From contig CANRMX010000009.1 in assembly GCA_947631855.1 (NCBI GenBank), positions 1 to 52,153 of the forward strand: a DNA stretch of 52,153 nt, written 5' to 3'. Origin of the DNA: an uncultured Clostridia bacterium. GTDB lineage: Bacteria; Bacillota; Clostridia; Oscillospirales; Acutalibacteraceae. Positions within the stretch are counted from its first letter, which is position 1, and the number at the start of each line of letters is the position of its first letter. A program made the translations under genes and the position numbers. The notes under the pieces are model-generated. The model saw only the letters and a list, made by a program, of their open reading frames with translations. It was not told the DNA's origin and made no database searches. Shown here piece after piece: positions 43,944 through 51,476 of this stretch.

Positions 43944-44291
43944 GGGGATGTAAAGGTTTCGACGGGGGCGGGGAGCCCTGGTAAGCGAGCAGCGGTGCGG
44001 AACCGCTTAAAAAGCCGCAATCAACAAATTAAACGACAACAATTCTGTTGCCCTCGCGGCCTAACTAGGCTGCCGTTTCACCCCAGAGTACCGCGGCCGG
44101 GGATGAAGCGTCGATGAGCGGTGAACGTGCGCAGAGCGACGCCCTTACCTCTGCCATGACCTAAGGGCTGCCAATGCCGGAAGTCTGCTTTTGGACGTCC
44201 GGCAGAGGGAGATTTAAATCAAAAGCTACGCTCGTAGAAAGCCCCGGCAACCTTCTTTCGGACGCGGGTTCGACTCCCGCCATCTCCACCA
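43944..44291 (+). ncRNA. ssrA: Transfer-messenger RNA (tmRNA)
   Basis: The 5' end GGGGATG pairs with the 3' CATCTCC of the acceptor stem, followed by A and an encoded CCA (44289-44291). A T-arm GCGGGTTCGACTCCCGC lies near 44263-44280. The tag reading frame ends ...NDNNSVALAA* (44031-44064), and a likely resume codon GCA at 44017 gives AINKLNDNNSVALAA. The tag rescues stalled ribosomes and marks proteins for degradation with SmpB. The 348-nt length is typical. Its 5' 20 bases are repeated in the array upstream, and a terminator follows at 44296. The exact resume codon is inferred. Confidence 0.95.
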
Positions 44292-44295
44292 CGTC

Positions 44296-44326
44296 GCGGC
44301 GAGCCCTTGTGGCTCGCCGCATTTTC
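44296..44326 (+). terminator. ssrA terminator
   Basis: GCGGCGAGCC and GGCTCGCCGC form a perfect 10-bp stem around CTTGT, followed by ATTTTC. Confidence 0.8.
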
Positions 44327-44366
44327 ATGCGAAAATGCGGATTCGCGTTTCGGGCTGCCGCTCCCT

Positions 44367-44470
44367 GCCGCAAAAAGTCACGCTCGGCTCGCCTGCTCAG
44401 TTGCCAGCGCCCTCGCGACGGCTCGCTGTCGCTACCAACTTTTTGCGGTCTTGCGCCTGCGGCGCGGAAA
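44367..44470 (+). repeat. CCGCAAAAAGT inverted-repeat element, copy 2
   Basis: This copy is bounded by CCGCAAAAAGT and ACTTTTTGCGG, with the same interior as copy 1 (CTCGGCTCG.CTGCTC.GTTGC, GCGCCCTCGCGACGGC) and the same flanking GCGCCTGCGGCGCGGAAA. It has an additional 10 or so bases (TCGCTGTCGC). Its position directly after ssrA may mark the boundary of the integrated element. Confidence 0.6.
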
Positions 44471-44503
44471 GGCACACCATGTGTTTTTTGTCCAGCCAAT
44501 CGT

Positions 44504-44533
44504 TTGACGCAGACGGTTGGCTCCCTTTTTTAT
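44504..44533 (+). promoter_or_regulatory. Possible promoter of the antirestriction operon
   Basis: TTGACG (44504-44509) and TTTTAT (44528-44533) are 18 bases apart; the -10 is weak. It lies upstream of the attenuator at 44631. Confidence 0.35.
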
Positions 44534-44592
44534 GCGCGAAAAGAGAAAGAATTATAAGGAGTGCGCATGGGGCAAAGGAGGATACCTTCACA

Positions 44593-44671
44593 ATGTGTGA
44601 GGCGACATCCCAAACAAATACAATTGGAGAACGGCTGGCTTTGCAGAATGGAAGTCAGCCGTTTTTGTTTT
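44593..44671 (+). promoter_or_regulatory. Attenuator-like leader before the ArdA-like gene
   Basis: AAGGAGG (44575-44581) precedes ATG 44593, which opens a frame starting MCEATSQTNTIGERLALQNG. This frame runs through a strong intrinsic terminator (ACGGCTGGCTT pairs with AAGTCAGCCGT, 44631-44662, then TTTTTGTTTT) and stays open to 44877, overlapping the ArdA-like start at 44690. Ribosome movement on the leader could decide whether the hairpin forms. It is a candidate transcription attenuator controlling the antirestriction module. Confidence 0.5.
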
Positions 44672-44689
44672 CAGGAAAGGAAACTGGAT

Positions 44690-45844
44690 ATGATCAAAAT
44701 CAAAATTGGAAATGGCAGATGGGAGACGGATATCCGTTTCTCCATCAGCGAAAGCGAGCTGTGCAAAAAGTTGGAGGCAATTCACATAATGGAGGACGAG
44801 GGCAATCAGCCGTCTGTCACGGTGACAGGCATTTACTGGCCGGAGGAATTCTCCGTGCTGGAAGGGCGGCAGGTTGACTTGAACGAGATGAATTACCTCG
44901 CTAAGCGGCTGGACAGCTTCGATGACTTGGAGATGGATCAGTTCCTTATTGGGATCTCCAAACTGGACGAGCCGTCCCTCAAAAATCTCATCAACCTGAC
45001 GTTCAACTTGGATCGCTTCACGCTGGCGCAGGATGTGCGCAATTACGGAACGATCGGCAGGGCCTATGTCTTGAACACAGAGGGTGCTGTCCCGGCCAAC
45101 GACGAGGACGATCCGAAATATGCCGTCATCGGGAAGGAACTCATCGACCGCGGGCTCGGAGAGATCACCTCAAAAGGCTTGCTCATCTATGATTCTGCCT
45201 CCCCGCTGGAGGAGGTCTACGACGGCCATACCTTCCCGCCATACTATGACCGCTCTGACTTTGTGCTGTCCGTCACACTGGAATACAGCGGGCGGCAGGA
45301 ACTCCTGCTGTTCCCGGGTGAAGAGCTTGCCATCCGCAAGGCGGTCGCCCGCCTGGGTGCGCCGTCGATCCAGAATTGCAGGATGTGCATCGACGCGTCG
45401 CCCCTCTTGGCAGATGCTATGACGGAAAGAATGGAAAGCCTGCTGCGCCGCGAGAGCCTCTATGCAGTCAACGCCGCGCTGAATCAGCTGGAGCACCGGA
45501 ACGTGAATTGGGAAAAACTGGCCGCCGTCGCAGAGTTCGTGGATGTGCAGAGGTTGTCCCAGCTTACTGTCCTCGCAGAGCGTCTGGACGGTTTCGACTA
45601 CTTTCCCGCTGTCGCCGACGAGGCAGCGCTCGCCCATTATCTCGTGGACAATGTGGGAAAATACAGTCTGGATCCGGCAATGAAAGCCTATTTTGATTTC
45701 GGCGGCTTCGGAGGGCAGTTTGCCAGGGAACACGACGGGCAATTCGTAAACGGCGGATTCGTTTATTGCAACGACAGGGCGATGAGTGAATTGCTGGAGG
45801 ATACCATGTCCGAAGACGATGGTATGACGCTGGGAGGGATGTAA
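44690..45844 (+). CDS. ArdA-like antirestriction protein
   Basis: The 384-aa protein starts at ATG 44690 behind AGGAAAGG. It has the acidic ArdA-like region found in clostridial conjugative elements (LNEMNYLAKRLDSFDDLEMDQFLIGISKL, LKNLINLTFNLDRFTLAQDVRNYGTIGRAY, then EVYDGHTFPPYY). ArdA proteins mimic DNA and block type I restriction enzymes, protecting incoming DNA. The protein ends EDDGMTLGGM, a Met-rich tail shared with neighbours. It is followed by the DUF4314 fusion after one base, whose RBS lies inside the tail codons. Confidence 0.75.
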   Translation: MIKIKIGNGRWETDIRFSISESELCKKLEAIHIMEDEGNQPSVTVTGIYWPEEFSVLEGRQVDLNEMNYLAKRLDSFDDLEMDQFLIGISKLDEPSLKNLINLTFNLDRFTLAQDVRNYGTIGRAYVLNTEGAVPANDEDDPKYAVIGKELIDRGLGEITSKGLLIYDSASPLEEVYDGHTFPPYYDRSDFVLSVTLEYSGRQELLLFPGEELAIRKAVARLGAPSIQNCRMCIDASPLLADAMTERMESLLRRESLYAVNAALNQLEHRNVNWEKLAAVAEFVDVQRLSQLTVLAERLDGFDYFPAVADEAALAHYLVDNVGKYSLDPAMKAYFDFGGFGGQFAREHDGQFVNGGFVYCNDRAMSELLEDTMSEDDGMTLGGM

Positions 45845-45845
45845 A

Positions 45846-46535
45846 ATGGCACTTCTCCATGCGTCTATCACCTACAAAGGAAAAACGCTGGTTATGGAAT
45901 TGCCACAAGACTATCTCAAAATTTACGAGGAACTGAATTCCATAGGCAGCCGCAAAGCGCTGGAAAGGATCCCGCTGACCGACAACGAGGGTGACGCGAT
46001 CCGGGTCAAGCTCTATGCGGACAGCGATATCGGCAATCATCTGCTCCACCTGCTGGGCAAAAACAGTACGCTGGCAGACGCCAACACAGCGGCCTTTGCC
46101 GTGCTGAATGCGGACGAAGATATCCGGCAGGAGCTGGAACAGAATCTGCTCAACGATCAATACGCCAACACAGTGGAGATGCTGCGAGACATCATATCCG
46201 AACACGATGGCATGACGATGAAAAAGGAGGGAAACAGGATGAACGAATGGGAACGGCTGCATCGACAGGCAGAACGCTGCAAGGAAGCCTATCCGCCCGG
46301 GACGCGGGTTCTGCTTCTGCACATGGGCGAGGATCCCAGACCGGTGGAGGACCATATGCGCGGGACGGTCAGGTTTGTCGATGACATGGGCACGATGCAC
46401 TGCGCTTTCGACAACGGCAGGATCCTGGGTCTCATCCCCGGCGAGGACAGGTTCCGCAAGCTGACCGATGCGGAATTGGCGGAAGAACAGGAAAGTAAGC
46501 TAGTCGAGGATGCCGGGCCGGTCATGGGGATGTAG
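45846..46535 (+). CDS. Fusion protein: element-specific N-terminal domain plus DUF4314
   Basis: The 229-aa protein is two genes in one frame. Residues 1-121 (ITYKGKTLVMELPQDYLKIYEELNSIG ...) form an unassigned domain, ending ISEHDGMTM, which resembles a gene end. AAGGAGG and ATG 46240 follow immediately without a stop. The second part is DUF4314: YPPGTRVLLLHMGEDPRPVEDHMRGTVRFVDDMGTMHCAFDNGRILGLIPGEDRFRKLT. It ends VEDAGPVMGM. Loss of the first gene's stop apparently created the fusion; the internal start could still give a stand-alone DUF4314 protein of about 98 aa. Confidence 0.8.
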   Translation: MALLHASITYKGKTLVMELPQDYLKIYEELNSIGSRKALERIPLTDNEGDAIRVKLYADSDIGNHLLHLLGKNSTLADANTAAFAVLNADEDIRQELEQNLLNDQYANTVEMLRDIISEHDGMTMKKEGNRMNEWERLHRQAERCKEAYPPGTRVLLLHMGEDPRPVEDHMRGTVRFVDDMGTMHCAFDNGRILGLIPGEDRFRKLTDAELAEEQESKLVEDAGPVMGM

Positions 46536-46546
46536 GAGGCGAGGTC

Positions 46547-46693
46547 GTGGTCGAGATCGAAGTTGAGGTCTCCGAAGCCCTTTGGCAGCAGCTGATGCAG
46601 CTGGCCAGGATTCGAGGCGTCAGCGTGTCGGAGATCGTGGCGGGAGCCATGAGAAACTTTGTAGAAAGAGGTGAACAGGATGCCCAGCAATAA
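46547..46693 (+). CDS. Short ribbon-helix-helix-like protein (48 aa)
   Basis: GTG 46547, behind GGAGGCGAGG, opens VEIEVEVSEALWQQLMQLARIRGVSVSEIVAGAMRNFVERGEQDAQQ, ending at TAA 46691-46693. The strand-helix-helix pattern with a 'GVSVSEIVAGAM' turn is typical of ribbon-helix-helix DNA-binding or antitoxin proteins. It overlaps the next gene by 14 bases. Not previously marked by its length, it appears real because of the RBS and family pattern. Confidence 0.65.
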   Translation: MVEIEVEVSEALWQQLMQLARIRGVSVSEIVAGAMRNFVERGEQDAQQ

Positions 46694-47258
46694 GAAAGGC
46701 ATATCCGTACAGGTGGATGCGGCGATCCACGCAGAGCTGAAAGCGTACATTGAGAGCCACGGGATGACCATGGGCGAATTTGTGGCCCTGGCCTTGCAGG
46801 ATGAGCTGCATCCAAAATTCAACCAGAAGGAAGGTCAGAACATGGAAAAGATGAGAACGCTGGCATTTCAAGTGCCGGAATCGCTGTTTCAGAAGATCAA
46901 GGCATATTTGCAGCGTAACGAAATGTCGCAAAAGGAATTTGTGATCGGGCTGATCAAGGCCGAGCTGGAGCGGGAGGAACAGACGCTGGCGAACCGCATA
47001 GAAGAAGCCCTGTCCGGACCTGTGAGCGGGGTTGAGGCCGGGGCAGCAGAAACTGCCCAGGAGACTGCCGAGACCGCCGATTTGGGGCCGGTAGAGGACG
47101 CGTTCAGCGAGAACGCCGAGGATGAGGAGCTGGATGAGGAAGGAGAATCGGATTACGAGGACGAGGAAGAAACCGAGGATGAGGGGTTGGAAGAATCCGA
47201 TGGGCTTGATGAAGATCCGTCGGAATCTGAGGAGCAGTCCTTCTCCATGGGAATGTAA
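46680..47258 (+). CDS. Double ribbon-helix-helix protein with acidic tail
   Basis: The 192-aa protein starts at ATG 46680 after AGAGGTG. It carries two RHH-like motifs (about 7-45, SVQVDAAIHAELKAYIESHGMTMGEFVALAL; about 55-95, LAFQVPESLFQKIKAYLQRNEMSQKEFVIGLI). A roughly 90-residue Glu/Asp-rich tail follows, ending EQSFSMGM. Relatives without the tail are often annotated as transposon-encoded or tautomerase-like proteins. It is likely a DNA-binding regulator of the element, with the acidic tail as an added module. Confidence 0.8.
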   Translation: MPSNKKGISVQVDAAIHAELKAYIESHGMTMGEFVALALQDELHPKFNQKEGQNMEKMRTLAFQVPESLFQKIKAYLQRNEMSQKEFVIGLIKAELEREEQTLANRIEEALSGPVSGVEAGAAETAQETAETADLGPVEDAFSENAEDEELDEEGESDYEDEEETEDEGLEESDGLDEDPSESEEQSFSMGM

Positions 47259-47278
47259 GAATTTGAGGAGGAAGACCA

Positions 47279-47983
47279 TTGCCGAACTATGTGTTGAACC
47301 GATTGGAGATGAAAGGCGAACCCGCTCTGCTGCAAGCGATGCTGGAATCTATCCAGAACGACGAGCTGGGGCCGGGCTCCATCGATTTTGACAAGATCAT
47401 CCCCATGCCGTCCGCTCTCCTCATCGATGAGGGCAGCGTCACCCACGCCGGCTATGAAGCCGTTCGGGATTTCCTGAGTCGACACCCCGATATTCAAAAG
47501 GATGCGCTGCTCTCCTTGACCGTCGAGGCGGCCAGAAAGCTGGATCCCAAGGTGACCGTGCAAAGTGAGGAAACCTGGGCGGTTGGGAAAAAGGCATATT
47601 TCAATAAGCTGGAATACGGCCACACCAGCTGGTATGGCTGGCGAAACGAGCACTGGAATACCAAGTGGAACGCCTGCGACCAGACGATCCAGGAGCATAC
47701 AGACTCCTCCGTTACCCTGAATTTTCTCACCGCATGGGATGCCCCCACGCCGGTGCTGGAAAAACTGGCGGAGCAGAATCCGGGCATCGTCTTGCGGCAC
47801 CGGTGGGCGGATGAGGACATTGGGTATCATTGCGGGGAGGCCGTGTATGCCCACGGAGCGCTGGCCAGCATCTTTCTCCCCAAGCCCGGGCGGGACAGTC
47901 TGGACTTTATCTCGGACTTTGTCCCCGTGACGGAGGAAGATTACGCGCGCTTCGCCGAAGGAAGTCCCACCATGACCATGTAA
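47279..47983 (+). CDS. Api92/DUF1281-like protein
   Basis: The 234-aa protein starts at TTG 47279 behind GAGGAGG. It has the Api92-like ferredoxin-fold pattern: MPNYVLNRLEMKGEP, GSIDFDKIIPMPSAL, GWRNEHWNTKWNACDQ, LNFLTAWDAPTPVLEKLAEQ and HRWADEDIGYHCGEAVY. Such proteins are found on phages and conjugative elements; their role is unknown. It ends EGSPTMTM, another Met-x-Met tail. A terminator follows at 48005. Confidence 0.8.
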   Translation: MPNYVLNRLEMKGEPALLQAMLESIQNDELGPGSIDFDKIIPMPSALLIDEGSVTHAGYEAVRDFLSRHPDIQKDALLSLTVEAARKLDPKVTVQSEETWAVGKKAYFNKLEYGHTSWYGWRNEHWNTKWNACDQTIQEHTDSSVTLNFLTAWDAPTPVLEKLAEQNPGIVLRHRWADEDIGYHCGEAVYAHGALASIFLPKPGRDSLDFISDFVPVTEEDYARFAEGSPTMTM

Positions 47984-48004
47984 AAAAACTGATAACGACA
48001 AATC

Positions 48005-48045
48005 AAGGGCATTGATCGCTCCAACGGATCAATACCCTTTTCTTT
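48005..48045 (+). terminator. Terminator between Api92-like and Dam genes
   Basis: AAGGGCATTGATC and GATCAATACCCTT pair in a 13-bp stem with one mismatch, followed by TTCTTTTT. Confidence 0.7.
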
Positions 48046-48081
48046 TTGCGCCTTGGAGCGGTCCGCCCTTGGGAAAGGCAG

Positions 48082-49059
48082 GTGGATCGTATCAAGACGC
48101 CGGTATCGCGGGTAGGGAACAAAAGTAATCTCCTGGGGATCATATACGCCCTGTTCCCGCCCGATTACAACCGATTTGTGGATGTGTTCGGCGGGTCGGG
48201 CAGCGTGCTGTTGGGCAAGCCGAGGATCGACAGTTTTGAAGTCTACAATGACTTCGATGGGAATCTGGTGAATCTGTTCCGGGTGATGAAGTCCCGGCCC
48301 ATGGCGCTCATCCGGGAGTTGGGATTCTGCACCCTCAATGCCCGTGCAGATTTTAACGCCATCCGGGATTTCTTCAAGGGAAAGGCGCCCGAGCCTATGA
48401 GCATGATGGAAGATGAAAGAACCGTTACGAAAATCATGCTTCCGCCGCCTACAGCGCAGGAAATGATCGAGATGTTCCAGAAGCTGGCTGGAGATGTGGA
48501 TGCCCGCCGGGCGGCCATGTATTTGCGGCTGCTGCGATTCAGTTACGCCAGCGGATGCAAATCCTTTGCGGCCCAGCCCTTCGACCTGAAAAAGCTGTTC
48601 GGGCTCATCGAGCAGATGCAGGACAGGCTGCGAAACGTGGTGGTGGAGAATCAGGATTTTGAGACCCTGCTGCGCCACTTTGACCGGGAGGATGCTCTGT
48701 TTTACTGCGACCCGCCCTACTATTCCACCGAGGATATGTACGAGGGTTTCACCCGGGACGACCATGAGCGGCTTCGAGATGCGCTGGGGAATCTGCGGGG
48801 GAAATTTTTACTCTCCTACAACGACTGCCCGGAGATTCGGGAATTGTATGCGGGGTTTCCGCGCTTTGAGTTTGCCCGGCCGCACTCTATGGCTCAGCGA
48901 TACGAGGCGGGCAGGGAGTTTCGGGAACTGCTCATCGGCAATTACGACTTGCTGGCGCGGGCGCGGGATGCTCCCTGTCAGGTGACCATGGAAGAACTGT
49001 ACGATGAACATTTTGACTTTGAAAAAATGCTGAAAGAGAGTGTGTATCATGGCAAATAA
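48082..49059 (+). CDS. DNA adenine methyltransferase (Dam/D12 class)
   Basis: The 325-aa protein has the D12-class motifs: TPVSRVGNKSNL near the N-terminus, FVDVFGGSGSVLL (S-adenosylmethionine binding) and CDPPYYSTEDMYEGF (catalytic DPPY, about 210-213). It methylates adenine in DNA. In a mobile element this can protect against restriction, complementing the ArdA-like protein. GTG 48082 was chosen for the RBS-like GAAAGGCAG; an ATG at 48046 would extend it by 12 residues. No restriction endonuclease partner is visible. Confidence 0.85.
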   Translation: MDRIKTPVSRVGNKSNLLGIIYALFPPDYNRFVDVFGGSGSVLLGKPRIDSFEVYNDFDGNLVNLFRVMKSRPMALIRELGFCTLNARADFNAIRDFFKGKAPEPMSMMEDERTVTKIMLPPPTAQEMIEMFQKLAGDVDARRAAMYLRLLRFSYASGCKSFAAQPFDLKKLFGLIEQMQDRLRNVVVENQDFETLLRHFDREDALFYCDPPYYSTEDMYEGFTRDDHERLRDALGNLRGKFLLSYNDCPEIRELYAGFPRFEFARPHSMAQRYEAGREFRELLIGNYDLLARARDAPCQVTMEELYDEHFDFEKMLKESVYHGK

Positions 49060-49246
49060 AGTGACGTGGCCCTTTGTGCTGCTGACAGTGCCCATGGACG
49101 TGCTGGAGGATTCCGGCATCGACCTGGACGGGGTGCTGCAGTTTACCGCCGAGGACGGGAAGATCGTCATCGAATCGGTCAGCCCGGAGGATGTGGAGGA
49201 TTACCTGTGCGATGGGGACTGCGAAAGCTGTCCGCTGTCCGAATAA
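49049..49246 (+). CDS. Small AbrB-like/element-conserved protein (65 aa)
   Basis: ATG 49049 overlaps the Dam stop by 11 bases and is preceded by GAAAGAGAG. The product, MANKVTWPFVLLTVPMDVLEDSGID..., contains a swapped-hairpin-like short strand pattern and ends in a Cys-rich CDGDCESCPLSE. Similar small proteins accompany AbrB-like regulators on clostridial integrative elements; it may bind metal through the CxxxCxxC cluster. The function is unknown. Confidence 0.7.
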   Translation: MANKVTWPFVLLTVPMDVLEDSGIDLDGVLQFTAEDGKIVIESVSPEDVEDYLCDGDCESCPLSE

Positions 49247-49268
49247 AGCACAGAAAGGAGAATATGCA

Positions 49269-49583
49269 ATGAAACTGTACCGATTTTTGGGCAAGCGCGG
49301 CAGGATCACCCTCCCGCTCCCGCTCCGGGAACGGCTGGATCTTCGGCCAGGGAATTTGCTGTCCTTTGCAGAAACGGAGGACGGCATGGGGATCATTCTG
49401 CGGCAGGAGACCGTGTGCGACGGCTGCGGGGCGGAGGATGTGGACTTCGATTTGGACGAGAATAATCCGGAGGCCGCAGTGGAGCAGGAGGACGTAAGCC
49501 TCCAAGAGTATTTGGAGAGCCTTACGCCCCAGCAGCAGCGGGCGGCGCTGATCTACCTCAGCGTCAACATGGTAAAAGAATAG
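49269..49583 (+). CDS. AbrB/SpoVT-like DNA-binding regulator
   Basis: The 104-aa protein starts at ATG 49269 behind AAGGAG. It has the swapped-hairpin pattern RFLGKRGRITLPLPLRERLDLRPGNLLSFAETEDG of AbrB/MazE/SpoVT transcription factors, and a CDGCG metal-binding-like patch. It likely regulates element genes. It lies 22 bases after the previous small gene and 12 bases before the SpoVG-like gene. Confidence 0.8.
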   Translation: MKLYRFLGKRGRITLPLPLRERLDLRPGNLLSFAETEDGMGIILRQETVCDGCGAEDVDFDLDENNPEAAVEQEDVSLQEYLESLTPQQQRAALIYLSVNMVKE

Positions 49584-49595
49584 GGAGAAATTTCA

Positions 49596-50012
49596 ATGAC
49601 TGAGAATATTCAAGCGCAGATCGATCAAGTGGAGGAAGTCTCCGCAGTGCCGCCCTTTACTGTGCGCGTCTTCCCGGTGAATCATCCGAGTGGGAAACTG
49701 CAGGCCAATGCACAGATCACGGTGGCGGGCGCGTTCGTGGTGAGCGGATTCCGCATCTTCCAGGGCGACCGGGGCCTGTTCGTCCGGGAACCGCAGCAGG
49801 TATTTGAGAGCAACAACACCCGGCGCTATAGCTCCATCGTACAGCCCATCACCCGAGAGGCACGGGAGGCCATTTTTGGAAACATCCTCAGTGAGTACCG
49901 GGCTGTGGCCCAGCGGATGGGGCGTTCCATTCAACAGCAGCCCGAGATGGAGACGGATGTCTCGGACGATGACCTCCCTTTTGAGGAAGACGGCCCGGTG
50001 ATGGGGATGTAG
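49596..50012 (+). CDS. SpoVG-family protein with Met-x-Met tail
   Basis: The 138-aa protein has the SpoVG fold: VRVFPVNHPSGKLQANAQITVAGAFVVSGFRIFQGDRGLFVREPQQVFESNNTRRYSSIVQPITREAREAIF. SpoVG binds RNA/DNA and controls development. Mobile-element versions probably regulate the element. It ends in an acidic stretch and EEDGPVMGM. The start at ATG 49596 follows AGGGAGAAAT. Confidence 0.88.
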   Translation: MTENIQAQIDQVEEVSAVPPFTVRVFPVNHPSGKLQANAQITVAGAFVVSGFRIFQGDRGLFVREPQQVFESNNTRRYSSIVQPITREAREAIFGNILSEYRAVAQRMGRSIQQQPEMETDVSDDDLPFEEDGPVMGM

Positions 50013-50139
50013 CCGTGCGCAGAAAAAGTCTGTGTCTAAAGTGAAAACTTTTCGGGTTTGGGGTGGACATTGCCGCCGCTTGTAGAGTATGGTTGCTGGT
50101 ACCACGAAAGAGTGGAATCAATCGGAAGGAAGGATCAAT

Positions 50140-51393
50140 ATGAACAACGCCCTACGGAAAGCAATGGCAATTGGCTTCGCGGCCGTGGCGATTGCATCCA
50201 CAGCACTCTCCGCCCAGGCCGCGCAGGTTTCAGATTTCAAAGATGTGCGGCCCACTGCCTGGTATTATGACGCGGTGGACTACGCCACCCGAGCGGGCCT
50301 GTTCTCCGGCACCAGCGCCACCACGTTCTCGCCGGAACAGGGCATGACCCGTGGAATGTTCGTCAAGGTGCTGGGGAATCAGGCAGGGGTGGACAAGAGC
50401 AGATTCAACACCTCCCGCTTTACGGACGTGTCCCCCACCGCCTGGTACGGCCCGTATGTGGCATGGGCGGCGGATGCAGGGATCGTCAGCGGCGTGGGCG
50501 GCGGGCAATTTGCTCCGAATCAGCCCATCACCCGAGAACAGCTGGCCGCCATGCTCCTGCGGTATGTGCAGACCATCGGCGGAGATACGTCACTTTCCGT
50601 GTACGACCTCGACCGATTCCCGGACAGCGGGAAGCTCTCCGGCTACGCCAGGGAGGCCATGGCCTGGGCGGTGAGCCATGGGATCATCGCGGGATCGGAC
50701 GGGAAACTGCTGCCCCAGGGCACGGCCACCCGCGCACAGGCAGCGCAAATCTTCATGCGGGCGCAGGGGATTTTGGCGGGCGCGGAAGTAAGCAAAGAGC
50801 CGGGCCAGCAGCAGGAAGAAGCCAAGAACGATCTCCTCAACTTGACCCTCTATACCACTAACTGGACGGAGGATCAGAACCCCTATGAGATTGTCCGGCA
50901 GATCGTGGCCGGGACGGGCGCAAAGTGGGATGCTGCATTGGACCAAACTTCGGCTTACCGGGAAGTCCTCATCGACTTCGCCGATTGGGGCGACACCCAC
51001 TACACCGGCGATTGGGCCGTGTACAACGGTCTAGAATTGCTCAACGATTCGGGCGCGGACCACTTTTACATCTGTGAGGATACGGTGGGCGGCACGCCGC
51101 AGGAGGGCCTGACCCTGTATTTCACGGTGCCGGAGCGGGCGGACAGCCCCGTCCTGGCTAGGGCCAAGGAGATCATCCGGGCGGAGTTCCCCAACGCACG
51201 CTTTGAGATTATGGGCGGCGTCCATGGGTGGAGCGGATACACTGGATCCGCTCCCGACCTGACGACCGAGCAGAACGCCCGGCGCGTGGCAGACGCCGCC
51301 CTCCGCAATCTCGACGAGTGGCACAGAAAGGATGAAGTTTTCACCTACTGGATCAGCGAGCCGACGCCGGGGAGGTTTTACTACTACTATTGA
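50140..51393 (+). CDS. SLH-domain surface protein
   Basis: The 417-aa secreted protein has a signal peptide (MNNALRKAMAIGFAAVAIASTALSAQA) and three S-layer homology domains (about 30-205: FKDVRPTAWYYDAVDYATRAGLFSG, FTDVSPTAWYGPYVAWAADAGIVSGV, FPDSGKLSGYAREAMAWAVSHGIIAG). An uncharacterised C-terminal domain (about 225-417) follows. SLH domains bind pyruvylated secondary cell-wall polymers. RBS AAGGAGGAT precedes ATG 50140. It is adjacent to a thioester adhesin gene, so it may be surface cargo of the element. Confidence 0.9.
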   Translation: MNNALRKAMAIGFAAVAIASTALSAQAAQVSDFKDVRPTAWYYDAVDYATRAGLFSGTSATTFSPEQGMTRGMFVKVLGNQAGVDKSRFNTSRFTDVSPTAWYGPYVAWAADAGIVSGVGGGQFAPNQPITREQLAAMLLRYVQTIGGDTSLSVYDLDRFPDSGKLSGYAREAMAWAVSHGIIAGSDGKLLPQGTATRAQAAQIFMRAQGILAGAEVSKEPGQQQEEAKNDLLNLTLYTTNWTEDQNPYEIVRQIVAGTGAKWDAALDQTSAYREVLIDFADWGDTHYTGDWAVYNGLELLNDSGADHFYICEDTVGGTPQEGLTLYFTVPERADSPVLARAKEIIRAEFPNARFEIMGGVHGWSGYTGSAPDLTTEQNARRVADAALRNLDEWHRKDEVFTYWISEPTPGRFYYYY

Positions 51394-51428
51394 GGAGAAC
51401 TTGATCAATTAACAAACGAATTAATCTG

Positions 51429-51462
51429 TGCAGCCTCCGGGAAACCGGGGGCTGCTGTTCTT
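51429..51462 (+). terminator. Terminator after the SLH gene
   Basis: GCAGCCTCCGG and CCGGGGGCTGC pair around GAAA, followed by TGTTCTT. Confidence 0.65.
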
Positions 51463-51476
51463 AAAGGAGAAACTGC

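Noticed and set aside
46755-46775. HGMTM in the double RHH protein as another tail copy
   Set aside because: It lies in the turn of a ribbon-helix-helix motif where G-M/V-T/S-x-x-E-F is family-typical, so it is not a fossil tail.
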